Assembly: GCF_019145195.1 (NCBI RefSeq)
Contig: NZ_JAHSTW010000011.1
Coordinates: forward strand, 186,001 to 250,000
Source of the DNA: Pseudomonas siliginis
Lineage (GTDB): Bacteria; Pseudomonadota; Gammaproteobacteria; Pseudomonadales; Pseudomonadaceae
Direction of reading: 5' to 3'
DNA: 64,000 bases
Both the position numbers and the translations under genes were made by a program. Shown here one piece after another: positions 52,600 through 64,000 of the stretch; position 1 is the stretch's first letter; each line of letters opens with the position of its first letter. Below the pieces are notes generated by a model. It searched no databases. It was not told where the DNA came from and was given only the letters and a program-made list of their open reading frames with translations.

Positions 52600-53496
52600 G
52601 TGTCGGAAAACCGCTGGGAAGGCATCGACGAGTTCGTTGCCGTCGCCGAATGCAATCAATTCACCGCCGCTGCCGAGCGTCTTGGGGTTTCTTCCTCACA
52701 CATCAGTCGACAAATCGTACGGCTCGAAGAGCGTTTGCAGACGCGCCTGCTCTACCGCAGCACCCGGCGAGTTACGTTGACCGAAGCCGGGCAGACTTTT
52801 CTGCAGCATTGCCAGCGCCTGCAGGACGGTCGCGAAGAAGCCTTGCGCGCGGTAGGTGATCTGACCAGCGAACCGAAAGGCATGCTGCGCATGACCTGCG
52901 CGGTGGCCTACGGCGAACGTTTTATCGTGCCGCTGGTGACTCGCTTCATGGGGCTGTACCCGCAGTTGCGCATCGATATAGAGCTGAGCAATCGCCAACT
53001 GGATCTGGTGCATGAAGGGCTGGACCTGGCGATCCGTCTGGGTCGGTTACAGGATTCGCGCTTGGTCGCCACACGTCTGGCACCACGGAGAATGTACCTG
53101 TGCGCATCGCCGTCCTACCTGGAACGGTACGGACGCCCACACAGTTTGTCGGAGTTGAGTCGACACAATTGCCTGATCGGCAGTTCGGATATATGGCAAC
53201 TGGAACAGAACGGCAGGGAATTTTCCCAGCGGGTGCAAGGCAACTGGCGTTGCAATAGTGGGCAAGCGGTGCTGGATGCGGCGCTTCAGGGCGTCGGGTT
53301 GTGTCAGTTGCCGGACTATTACGTGCTCGAGCATCTGCACAGTGGCGCGCTGATTTCCTTGCTGGAGGCGCATCAGCCGCCGAATACGGCGGTGTGGGCG
53401 TTGTATCCGCAGCAGCGGCATCTGTCGCCGAAGGTGCGCAAGTTGGTGGATTATTTGAAGGTGCGACTGGCTGAAAGGCCGGAGTACAAACTTTGA
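52600..53496 (+). CDS. gfnR: LysR-type regulator GfnR
   Basis: The 298-residue protein has the LysR helix-turn-helix (EFVAVAECNQFTAAAERLGV, then SSSHISRQIVRLEERLQTR) and the effector domain (ISLEGLDLAIRLGRLQDSRL-like HEGLDLAIRLG). It is divergent from adhC, matching gfnR (PA3630), which activates the formaldehyde pathway. The start is GTG at 52600. Confidence 0.85.
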   Translation: MSENRWEGIDEFVAVAECNQFTAAAERLGVSSSHISRQIVRLEERLQTRLLYRSTRRVTLTEAGQTFLQHCQRLQDGREEALRAVGDLTSEPKGMLRMTCAVAYGERFIVPLVTRFMGLYPQLRIDIELSNRQLDLVHEGLDLAIRLGRLQDSRLVATRLAPRRMYLCASPSYLERYGRPHSLSELSRHNCLIGSSDIWQLEQNGREFSQRVQGNWRCNSGQAVLDAALQGVGLCQLPDYYVLEHLHSGALISLLEAHQPPNTAVWALYPQQRHLSPKVRKLVDYLKVRLAERPEYKL

Positions 53497-53516
53497 GTTA
53501 TTGGTTGCCTGTGCGA

Positions 53517-53604
53517 CCGCTTTCGCGAGCAGGCTCGCTCCCACAATTGACCGAGTTCGACAGCTGAATGCATTCCCTCTGTGGGAGCGAGCCTGCTCGC
53601 GAAG
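53517..53604. repeat. REP doublet after gfnR (opposite arrangement)
   Basis: Here the two REPs are back to back in the other order: GCGAGCAGGCTCGCTCCCAC first and GTGGGAGCGAGCCTGCTCGC second. Confidence 0.88.
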
Positions 53605-53628
53605 GCAATGCCACAGCGCCCCCAAATC

Positions 53629-54336
53629 TCAGCGGCGATTCGCCCATCGCTGGCGCAACCACTCCAGATCTTCCGGTCGGGTCACCTTGAGATTATCCGC
53701 CCGCCCTTCGATCAGACGCGGTGCCAGACCGGCCCATTCCATCGCCGAAGCTTCATCGGTGATCACGGCATCCGCAACCAGGCTGTCGGCCAACGCCCGA
53801 TGCAACGCACCGAGGCGGAACATCTGCGGCGTATACGCCTGCCAGATCACGCTGCGATCCACGGTTTCAACCACACGACCGTTTTTATCAACGCGTTTGA
53901 GCGTGTCGCGAGCGGGCACCGCCAACAGACCACCGACCGGGTCATCCGCCAGTTCGGCAAGCAACTTGTCGAGATCATCGCGACTCAGATTTGGCCGGGC
54001 CGCATCATGCACCAGCACCCAATCGTCATCGTCGGCACCTTGCGCATGCAGGTGCAGCAAGGCATTGAGCACCGAAGCGGAACGCTCCGCCCCGCCGCCG
54101 ACCCGCTGAATGCGCGGATCGTTGACGCATGCCAGATTCGGCCAATAGGGATCATCGAGAGCAAGACTGACCACCAGGCCCTTGAGGCTCGGGTGATCGA
54201 GGAAACAGCCGAGGCTGTGTTCGAGAATTGTGCGCCCGCCCAGTTGCAGATATTGCTTGGGACGGTCCGCGGCCATTCGGGCACCGACGCCCGCGGCAGG
54301 AATCACGGCCCAGAAGGCCGGCAGGGAATTGATCAT
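53629..54336 (-). CDS. ispD: 2-C-methyl-D-erythritol 4-phosphate cytidylyltransferase
   Basis: The 235-residue enzyme starts with the nucleotide-binding AVIPAAGVGARMAADRPKQY and has WVLVHDAARPNLSRDDLDKL and the C-terminal PRLIEGRADNLKVTRPEDLE. It activates MEP with CTP in isoprenoid synthesis. It overlaps ftsB by four bases. Confidence 0.97.
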   Translation of the reverse strand: MINSLPAFWAVIPAAGVGARMAADRPKQYLQLGGRTILEHSLGCFLDHPSLKGLVVSLALDDPYWPNLACVNDPRIQRVGGGAERSASVLNALLHLHAQGADDDDWVLVHDAARPNLSRDDLDKLLAELADDPVGGLLAVPARDTLKRVDKNGRVVETVDRSVIWQAYTPQMFRLGALHRALADSLVADAVITDEASAMEWAGLAPRLIEGRADNLKVTRPEDLEWLRQRWANRR

Positions 54337-54611
54337 TGGGCCAACTGGTAAAGGGTTTCGCCATCCTTGACCATGCCCAGTTCGTGACGAGCCCGCTCTT
54401 CAACGGTCTCCATGCCTTTCTTCAGCTCGCTGACTTCAGCGTCCATCACCCGGTTGCGCTCCAGCAGGCCTTCGTTTTCGGCATGTTGCTCGGCGATCTG
54501 CTGTTTCAGCTCGGCGACCTGCGCCAGACTGCCATTGCCCACCCACAGGCGGTACTGCAGACCGGCCAGGAGCAAGAGCAAAACAAGAAACAACCAGTAA
54601 GGACTGCGCAT
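54333..54611 (-). CDS. ftsB: Cell division protein FtsB
   Basis: The 92-residue bitopic protein has one transmembrane segment (about 4-20: PYWLFLVLLLLLAGLQYRLW), a leucine-zipper coiled coil (about 28-62) and the conserved VEERARHELGMVKDGETLYQ. It joins FtsL and FtsQ at the septum. Position between eno and ispD is standard. Confidence 0.96.
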   Translation of the reverse strand: MRSPYWLFLVLLLLLAGLQYRLWVGNGSLAQVAELKQQIAEQHAENEGLLERNRVMDAEVSELKKGMETVEERARHELGMVKDGETLYQLAQ

Positions 54612-54674
54612 CGAATATCAGGTATCCAGTGAAAAAAGACAGCCACGCATAATGTTGCAGCATCTGATAGCACG

Positions 54675-54696
54675 AAGCCTGGAAAGATCCAGGCTT
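54675..54696 (-). terminator. Hairpin after eno
   Basis: AAGCCTGGA pairs with TCCAGGCTT over a 4-base loop. The following T content is low, so it may be a weak terminator or a processing site before ftsB. Confidence 0.5.
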
Positions 54697-54780
54697 GTGC
54701 TTAAGGCATCAGATTAGTGGCAAATCCATCGCTGTCACGACTTTTCCGACACAATCCGGTGTCCTTTGATCAGGTTGCGC

Positions 54781-56169
<1,389 letters not shown>

Positions 56170-56225
56170 TCACGCCCGAGGGCATGAGCGACAAATCGTG
56201 CGGTACTTTACCGGAGAATCGAGCG

Positions 56226-58728
<2,503 letters not shown>

Positions 58729-58981
58729 TTAAAGCGGAACGAGCCGCCGGGGAAAGCGAAGGAAGGCCGAAGCCCCCGATCACCTGCATTAATCACAGTG
58801 CACCTTTCGAAAAAACCGCCGCGTTGTGACAGACCGGCAGATGAAACACCGGTACGTTGCTCGCTACACATTTTTTGGAATCGCCCAGCAAAGACTGCTT
58901 GGTAATCGGCAACTCCTGCAATTCAGGCGAATCCACAGAAGTTGTATCAAGAAGGGAGCGTAGTCTACCGGAATGCTCCTT

Positions 58982-60310
58982 TCAGCTCAAACCTTGATCT
59001 TCGTCTGTTGGCTGCCAGTGCAATGTCCAGCCTTCGTCCATCTGACCAGCAAGACCCGGCAGGTTCGCCACGGCGAGCAATTCTTCGCCACGAAACAGCA
59101 GCGGCAATCTGCCACGCACGAAGGCCGGGACCGCGCGCTCGTTGAGCAGACGCTTGAGATCACGGCTGCCGCGCTCGGCCAATTGCATGACCTCACCGCC
59201 CTGCCGATAGGCAATACGCAAAGGCCCGGATGGAGCATGCCCGTGGAGCATGACGCGTCCGTTATCCGGCAAGCGTAGCGCTGAAGTCGGGGTCTGCCAG
59301 TCGGCGCCGATCACTGGCGTACCCAACCAACTGTCGCTCAGCCACCAGACGCGACCGGCGCTGCGGTGCAGCTCTCCGTCGGCCAGACGCCAGATCGGTG
59401 AAGCGTCGGCGCCGGCATTGCACAGCGTTGTCCAACCCGACCAATGGTCAGCATCTGGCAGCCGGGTCAATGGTTCGAGCCAGTGGCTGAGGGCATTTCG
59501 CTGGCGCGCGTCAGACAACGCCCTCAATGGTGTCAGCTCCAGCGATGGCACACCCAGCCAAGCGAATTCATGGGGCGTTTCGGCTTGTGCGAGATCGATC
59601 TGCGCCAGCTCATCGAGCAAGCCCTGCGCCTCACGCAGATGCGCAGCCGTGCGCGCCATGCTGGCCTGCGCTTGCGGCCAGCGTTCGGTGAGCACCGGCA
59701 TGACTTGATGGCGCAGATAGTTGCGCGAAAACTGCCGGTCCTGGTTCGACGGGTCTTCGATCCAGCGCAACTCATGCGCCTGTGCATAACCTTCCAGCTC
59801 AGCACGGCTGACATCCAGCAACGGTCGAACCAGCATGCCCTGCCCCACTGGGCGCTGCTGCGGCATCGCCCCGAGCCCGCGTACACCGGCACCGCGCAAC
59901 AGCCGAAACAGCAGCGTTTCCGCTTGGTCATCGCGGTGCTGGCCAGTCAGCAACACGTCATTGGTCTGCGTCAGCGAACTGAACGCGGCATAACGCGCAT
60001 CCCGCGCCGCCCGCTCCAGGCTCGCCCCGCCCTTTACGGTCACCCGCTCCACTTGCAAAGGAATGTCGAGCGCATCGCAAACGGCCTGGCAATGTTGCGG
60101 CCACGCATCGGCCGCAGCCTGAAGGCCGTGGTGAATGTGGATGGCGCTTAACGTAGGGAGGGATTGGCTTTTCGCCAGAGTGGCGAGCAGATGCAGGAGG
60201 ACGGTGGAATCGAGGCCGCCGGAGAAGGCGATGCGCCAGTGTGCGACGTTGCGCCAGGGCTCAAGGTTCAGCAGAAGACGGGATGGCAAATCAATCGGGG
60301 ACTGGCCCAT
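58982..60310 (-). CDS. tilS: tRNA(Ile)-lysidine synthase
   Basis: The 442-residue PP-loop ATPase has the SGGLDSTVLLHLLATLAKSQ motif, GQHRDDQAETLLFRLLRGAG and a C-terminal recognition domain. It changes C34 of tRNA-Ile2 to lysidine, so that AUA is read as isoleucine. ATG 60310 (MGQSPIDLPSRLLLNL) is preferred because codons upstream derive from the REP. Confidence 0.96.
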   Translation of the reverse strand: MGQSPIDLPSRLLLNLEPWRNVAHWRIAFSGGLDSTVLLHLLATLAKSQSLPTLSAIHIHHGLQAAADAWPQHCQAVCDALDIPLQVERVTVKGGASLERAARDARYAAFSSLTQTNDVLLTGQHRDDQAETLLFRLLRGAGVRGLGAMPQQRPVGQGMLVRPLLDVSRAELEGYAQAHELRWIEDPSNQDRQFSRNYLRHQVMPVLTERWPQAQASMARTAAHLREAQGLLDELAQIDLAQAETPHEFAWLGVPSLELTPLRALSDARQRNALSHWLEPLTRLPDADHWSGWTTLCNAGADASPIWRLADGELHRSAGRVWWLSDSWLGTPVIGADWQTPTSALRLPDNGRVMLHGHAPSGPLRIAYRQGGEVMQLAERGSRDLKRLLNERAVPAFVRGRLPLLFRGEELLAVANLPGLAGQMDEGWTLHWQPTDEDQGLS

Positions 60311-60333
60311 ATCTGCACCTTTGCCTAGTCCTC

Positions 60334-60423
60334 TGTGGGAGCGAGCCTGCTCGCGAAAGCGATTTGACATTCAACAATTTCGTCGACTGTCATACCGGTT
60401 TCGCGAGCAGGCTCGCTCCCACA
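60334..60423. repeat. REP doublet between accA and tilS
   Basis: CTGTGGGAGCGAGCCTGCTC faces its complement; same class as 419-508. Confidence 0.92.
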
Positions 60424-60441
60424 GAGATAGCACGCGCCTGA

Positions 60442-61389
60442 TTAGAGACCGTAGCTCATCAGGCGATCGTAACGGCGCTTGAGCAGCGCTTCGTTATCGA
60501 ACTGCTTTAGCATCGCCAGTTGCGAGCTCAGCTCGGCGCGGATCGAAGCCGCAGCAGCAGCCGGGTCACGATGGGCGCCGCCCAGTGGCTCGCTGATCAC
60601 TTTGTCGACGATACCCAGGCCTTTCAAACGCTCAGCGGTGATGCCCATTGCTTCAGCGGCATCCGGTGCTTTCTCGGCGGTCTTCCACAGGATCGATGCG
60701 CAACCTTCCGGCGAGATCACCGCGTAAGTCGAATATTGCAGCATGTTCAATTGATCGCAGACGCCGATGGCCAGTGCGCCTCCGGAACCGCCTTCACCAA
60801 TTACAGTGGCGATGATCGGAGTCTTCAGACGCGCCATCACACGCAGGTTCCAGGCAATAGCTTCGCTCTGGTTGCGCTCTTCAGCGTCAATGCCAGGGTA
60901 AGCACCCGGGGTGTCGATGAAAGTCAGGATCGGCATTTTGAAGCGCTCGGCCATCTCCATCAGACGGCAGGCCTTGCGGTAGCCTTCCGGACGCGGCATG
61001 CCGAAGTTGCGGCGAACTTTCTCACGCACTTCACGGCCCTTCTGGTGGCCGATGATCATCACCGGCTGGTCTTCCAGACGGGCGATACCGCCAACAATGG
61101 CAGCGTCATCGGAGAAGTGACGGTCGCCGTGCAGTTCGTCGAACTCGGTGAAGATGTGCTCGATGTAATCGAGGGTGTAAGGGCGTTTCGGGTGACGCGC
61201 CAGGCGTGCGATCTGCCAGCTGGTCAGCTTGCCGAAGATGTCTTCGGTCAGCGTCTTGCTTTTGTCCTGCAGGCGGGAGATCTCATCGCCGATATTCAGC
61301 GAATTGTCATTACCGACCAAGCGCAACTCTTCGATCTTGGCTTGCAGGTCGGCGATCGGCTGTTCGAAATCTAGAAAATTCGGGTTCAT
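60442..61389 (-). CDS. accA: Acetyl-CoA carboxylase carboxyltransferase subunit alpha
   Basis: The 315-residue protein has an N-terminal helical part ([20 protein letters not shown]) and the carboxyltransferase core ([20 protein letters not shown], then [20 protein letters not shown] and [13 protein letters not shown]). With AccD it moves CO2 from biotin to acetyl-CoA, giving malonyl-CoA. ATG 61389 is the family start. Confidence 0.98.
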   Translation of the reverse strand: MNPNFLDFEQPIADLQAKIEELRLVGNDNSLNIGDEISRLQDKSKTLTEDIFGKLTSWQIARLARHPKRPYTLDYIEHIFTEFDELHGDRHFSDDAAIVGGIARLEDQPVMIIGHQKGREVREKVRRNFGMPRPEGYRKACRLMEMAERFKMPILTFIDTPGAYPGIDAEERNQSEAIAWNLRVMARLKTPIIATVIGEGGSGGALAIGVCDQLNMLQYSTYAVISPEGCASILWKTAEKAPDAAEAMGITAERLKGLGIVDKVISEPLGGAHRDPAAAAASIRAELSSQLAMLKQFDNEALLKRRYDRLMSYGL

Positions 61390-61528
61390 AGGCGTCCGTC
61401 TTGGGTCGTGTCCCAAGTGAGCTTGGGCCGGCCGGTTGTCTATTCGCGCCCTACCTTAAGGGAGAGGCGCGCTGAGGTCGAGATTAAAAATTCAGGTTGC
61501 GGGCAAGCGCCATGATGGCACTTGCCGG

Positions 61529-64000
61529 TCAACGGTATTGGAGGAAGACGTTGTCTCGCCCGAACTGGTCACGCAGGGCTTGAATCAAGGTATCCGCCGG
61601 GTCGATCCGCCAAGTCTCGCCGAACTGCAGCAAGGTCTTCGCATCCGGGCTGGTGTACTCCATGGTCACCGGGCACGCGCCGCGATGACGCTTGAGCAGT
61701 TCGCCCAACCAGCGTAGCTGATCGCCTTTCAGATCCTGGGTGTGCAGCTTCAGGCGCAGGCTCTCGGCCAGATTGGTTCGCGCATCCTCCATGCTCATCA
61801 CCCGCTTGACCCGCAGGCGCAGGCCGCCGGAGAAGTCGTCATTGCTGACCTCGCCTTCGACCACCACCATCGCGTCGGTCTGCAACAACGACTGCGCGGA
61901 GTGGAACGCATCGGCAAACAACGACGCCTCGATCCGCCCGGAGCGGTCGTCGAGGGTGATGAAACCCATCTTGTCGCCCTTCTTGTTCTTCATCACCCGC
62001 AGGGCAATGATCATCCCCGCCACCGTTTGCGTGTCGCGCGCCGGTTTCAGGTCGATGATGCGCTGACGGGCGAAACGGCGGATTTCGCCTTCGTATTCGT
62101 CGATCGGGTGACCGGTCAGGTACAGGCCCAGAGTGTCTTTTTCACCCTTGAGACGCTCCTTGAGGGTCAGCTCCTTGGCCTTGCGATGTGACGCGTAGAC
62201 GTCGGCATCTTCTTCGACAAACAAGCCGCCAAACAGGTCGGCGTGGCCAGAGTCGTGAGTCCGCGCAGTCTGCTCGGCAGCCTTGATCGCCTCTTCCATC
62301 GCCGCCAGCAGTACCGCGCGGTTACGGTCGATGTTGGCTTGATAGGCCTTTTGTTCGTCGTGGAAATACGGGCCGAGGCGATCCAGCGCGCCGCTGCGAA
62401 TCAAGCCATCAAGAGTTCGTTTGTTGATGCGCTTGAGGTCGACCCGCGCGCAGAAATCGAACAGATCCTTGAACGGACCGGCCTGTCGCGCTTCGGTGAT
62501 CGCTTCCACCGGGCCTTCACCGACGCCCTTGATCGCGCCGAGGCCGTAAACGATGCGGCCGTCGTCGTTCACCGTGAACTTGAACTCCGAAGTGTTCACG
62601 TCCGGCGCGTCGAGGCGCAGCTTCATCGTCCGCACTTCCTCGATCAAGGTCACGACCTTGTCGGTGTTGTGCATATCCGCCGAAAGTACCGCGGCCATGA
62701 ACGGCGCCGGGTAGTGAGCTTTCAGCCAAGCTGTCTGGTAGGACACCAGGCCGTAAGCGGCGGAGTGGGATTTGTTGAAGCCGTAACCGGCGAATTTCTC
62801 CACCAGGTCGAAAATGTTACCGGCCAGATCCGCGTCGATGCCGTTGGTTGCGCAACCCTCAATGAAACCGCCGCGCTGCTTGGCCATTTCTTCGGGCTTT
62901 TTCTTACCCATCGCTCGACGCAGCATGTCCGCACCGCCGAGGGTGTAACCGGCCATGACCTGGGCAATCTGCATCACCTGTTCCTGATACAGGATGATGC
63001 CGTAAGTCGGCGCCAGTACCGGCTTGAGGCCGTCATATTGGTAGTCCGAGTGCGGATAGGCCAGTTCGGCGCGACCGTGCTTACGGTTGATGAAGTCGTC
63101 CACCATGCCCGATTGCAGCGGACCGGGACGGAACAGTGCAACGAGTGCGATCAAGTCTTCCAGGCAGTCGGGCTTGAGCTTTTTGATCAGCTCTTTCATG
63201 CCCCGGGATTCAAGCTGGAACACCGCCGTGGTTTCGGCTTTTTGCAGCAACTGGTAGGTCGGCTTATCGTCGAGCGGGATAAAGGCGATATCCAGCGGCG
63301 GCTCGTTGACCTTGGCGCGGTCACGGTTGATGGTCTTGAGCGCCCAGTCGATGATCGTCAGGGTACGCAGGCCGAGGAAGTCGAACTTCACCAGACCGGC
63401 GGCCTCAACGTCGTCCTTGTCGAACTGGGTCACCAGACCGTCACCGGCCTCGTCGCAATAGATCGGCGAGAAATCGGTCAATTTGGTCGGTGCGATCACC
63501 ACACCACCGGCGTGTTTACCGACGTTACGCACCACGCCCTCAAGCTTGCGCGCCATCTCCCAGATTTCCGCCGCTTCTTCATCGACCTTGATGAAGTCGC
63601 GCAGGATTTCTTCCTGTTCGTAGGCTTTTTCCAGGGTCATGCCGACTTCGAACGGTATCATCTTCGACAGACGATCCGCCAGGCCGTAGGACTTGCCCTG
63701 CACCCGCGCCACGTCACGGACCACAGCCTTGGCGGCCATGGAACCGAAGGTGATGATCTGGCTCACCGCGTTGCGGCCGTACTTCTCGGCCACGTAATCG
63801 ATCACCCGGTCACGACCGTCCATGCAGAAGTCGACGTCGAAGTCGGGCATCGAGACCCGTTCCGGGTTGAGGAAACGTTCGAACAGCAGGTCATATTCCA
63901 GCGGGTCGAGGTCGGTGATCTTCTGTACGTAAGCCACCAGCGAACCGGCACCCGACCCACGGCCCGGACCTACCGGCACGCCGTTGTTCTTGGCCCACTG
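61529..64000 (-). CDS. dnaE: DNA polymerase III subunit alpha (5' part outside window)
   Basis: The last 823 codons are visible; the frame stays open to base 64000 on the minus strand, and the family is about 1170 residues. Present are the palm with the catalytic [19 protein letters not shown], the fingers ([20 protein letters not shown]), the HhH region ([20 protein letters not shown]) and the C-terminal OB domain ([20 protein letters not shown]). The missing part holds the PHP domain. It lies upstream of accA. Confidence 0.97.
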   Translation of the reverse strand, partial: QWAKNNGVPVGPGRGSGAGSLVAYVQKITDLDPLEYDLLFERFLNPERVSMPDFDVDFCMDGRDRVIDYVAEKYGRNAVSQIITFGSMAAKAVVRDVARVQGKSYGLADRLSKMIPFEVGMTLEKAYEQEEILRDFIKVDEEAAEIWEMARKLEGVVRNVGKHAGGVVIAPTKLTDFSPIYCDEAGDGLVTQFDKDDVEAAGLVKFDFLGLRTLTIIDWALKTINRDRAKVNEPPLDIAFIPLDDKPTYQLLQKAETTAVFQLESRGMKELIKKLKPDCLEDLIALVALFRPGPLQSGMVDDFINRKHGRAELAYPHSDYQYDGLKPVLAPTYGIILYQEQVMQIAQVMAGYTLGGADMLRRAMGKKKPEEMAKQRGGFIEGCATNGIDADLAGNIFDLVEKFAGYGFNKSHSAAYGLVSYQTAWLKAHYPAPFMAAVLSADMHNTDKVVTLIEEVRTMKLRLDAPDVNTSEFKFTVNDDGRIVYGLGAIKGVGEGPVEAITEARQAGPFKDLFDFCARVDLKRINKRTLDGLIRSGALDRLGPYFHDEQKAYQANIDRNRAVLLAAMEEAIKAAEQTARTHDSGHADLFGGLFVEEDADVYASHRKAKELTLKERLKGEKDTLGLYLTGHPIDEYEGEIRRFARQRIIDLKPARDTQTVAGMIIALRVMKNKKGDKMGFITLDDRSGRIEASLFADAFHSAQSLLQTDAMVVVEGEVSNDDFSGGLRLRVKRVMSMEDARTNLAESLRLKLHTQDLKGDQLRWLGELLKRHRGACPVTMEYTSPDAKTLLQFGETWRIDPADTLIQALRDQFGRDNVFLQYR

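Overview
The window is a stretch of a Pseudomonas chromosome, most likely the P. fluorescens complex. The evidence is gene order typical of the genus (recX-recA-cinA, mutS-fdxA-rsmZ-rpoS-nlpD-pcm-surE-truD-ispF, ispD-ftsB-eno-kdsA-pyrG-tilS-accA-dnaE), fpr/finR and adhC/gfnR pairs, a GacA-type upstream box before rsmZ, and many REP doublets built on GTGGGAGCGAGCCTGCTCGCGAA. No rRNA, tRNA, integrase or transposase was seen. The main point of interest is a block of contractile-tail genes inserted between cinA and mutS.

Positions 1-12137 hold housekeeping genes: a partial GNAT acetyltransferase, an S4-domain pseudouridine-synthase-like protein whose catalytic Asp is a Gln, a DUF1456 protein, rhlG, trmO, divergent fpr/finR, dgkA, erdR, a DTW-domain tRNA-modifying enzyme, a secreted PA3611-like protein, a small ribbon-helix-helix-like protein, a LOG-family nucleotide hydrolase, then recX, recA (with a LexA box) and a stand-alone CinA C-terminal amidohydrolase.

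Positions 12205-41449 are a tandem pair of R-type tailocins, all transcribed leftward. Reading from the right: an S24/LexA-like cleavable repressor, its terminator, an ATGCA-rich operator array on a sigma70 promoter, a leader with its own terminator, a holin, then tailocin 1 of P2 / pyocin-R type (collar, V, W, J, I, fiber, fiber chaperone, sheath, tube, E/E', tape measure, U, X, D). Tailocin 2 of Mu/SfV type follows (gp37-like terminator, DUF2635, sheath, tube, gp41-type frameshifted chaperone, tape measure, N, P, gp45, gp46, gp47, gp48) with three fiber cassettes, and last come endolysin, Rz and nested Rz1. No capsid, terminase, portal, integrase or replication genes are present. One repressor and one split lysis set (holin at one end, endolysin and spanins at the other) appear to serve two unrelated contractile particles. 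Both tail-assembly chaperone genes carry canonical -1 slippery heptamers followed by open -1 frames.

Positions 41661-64000 return to housekeeping genes: mutS, fdxA, the small RNA rsmZ with its GacA box, rpoS, nlpD, pcm, surE, truD, ispF, the formaldehyde-detoxification genes fghA and adhC with divergent gfnR, then ispD, ftsB, eno, kdsA, pyrG, tilS, accA and the 3' part of dnaE.
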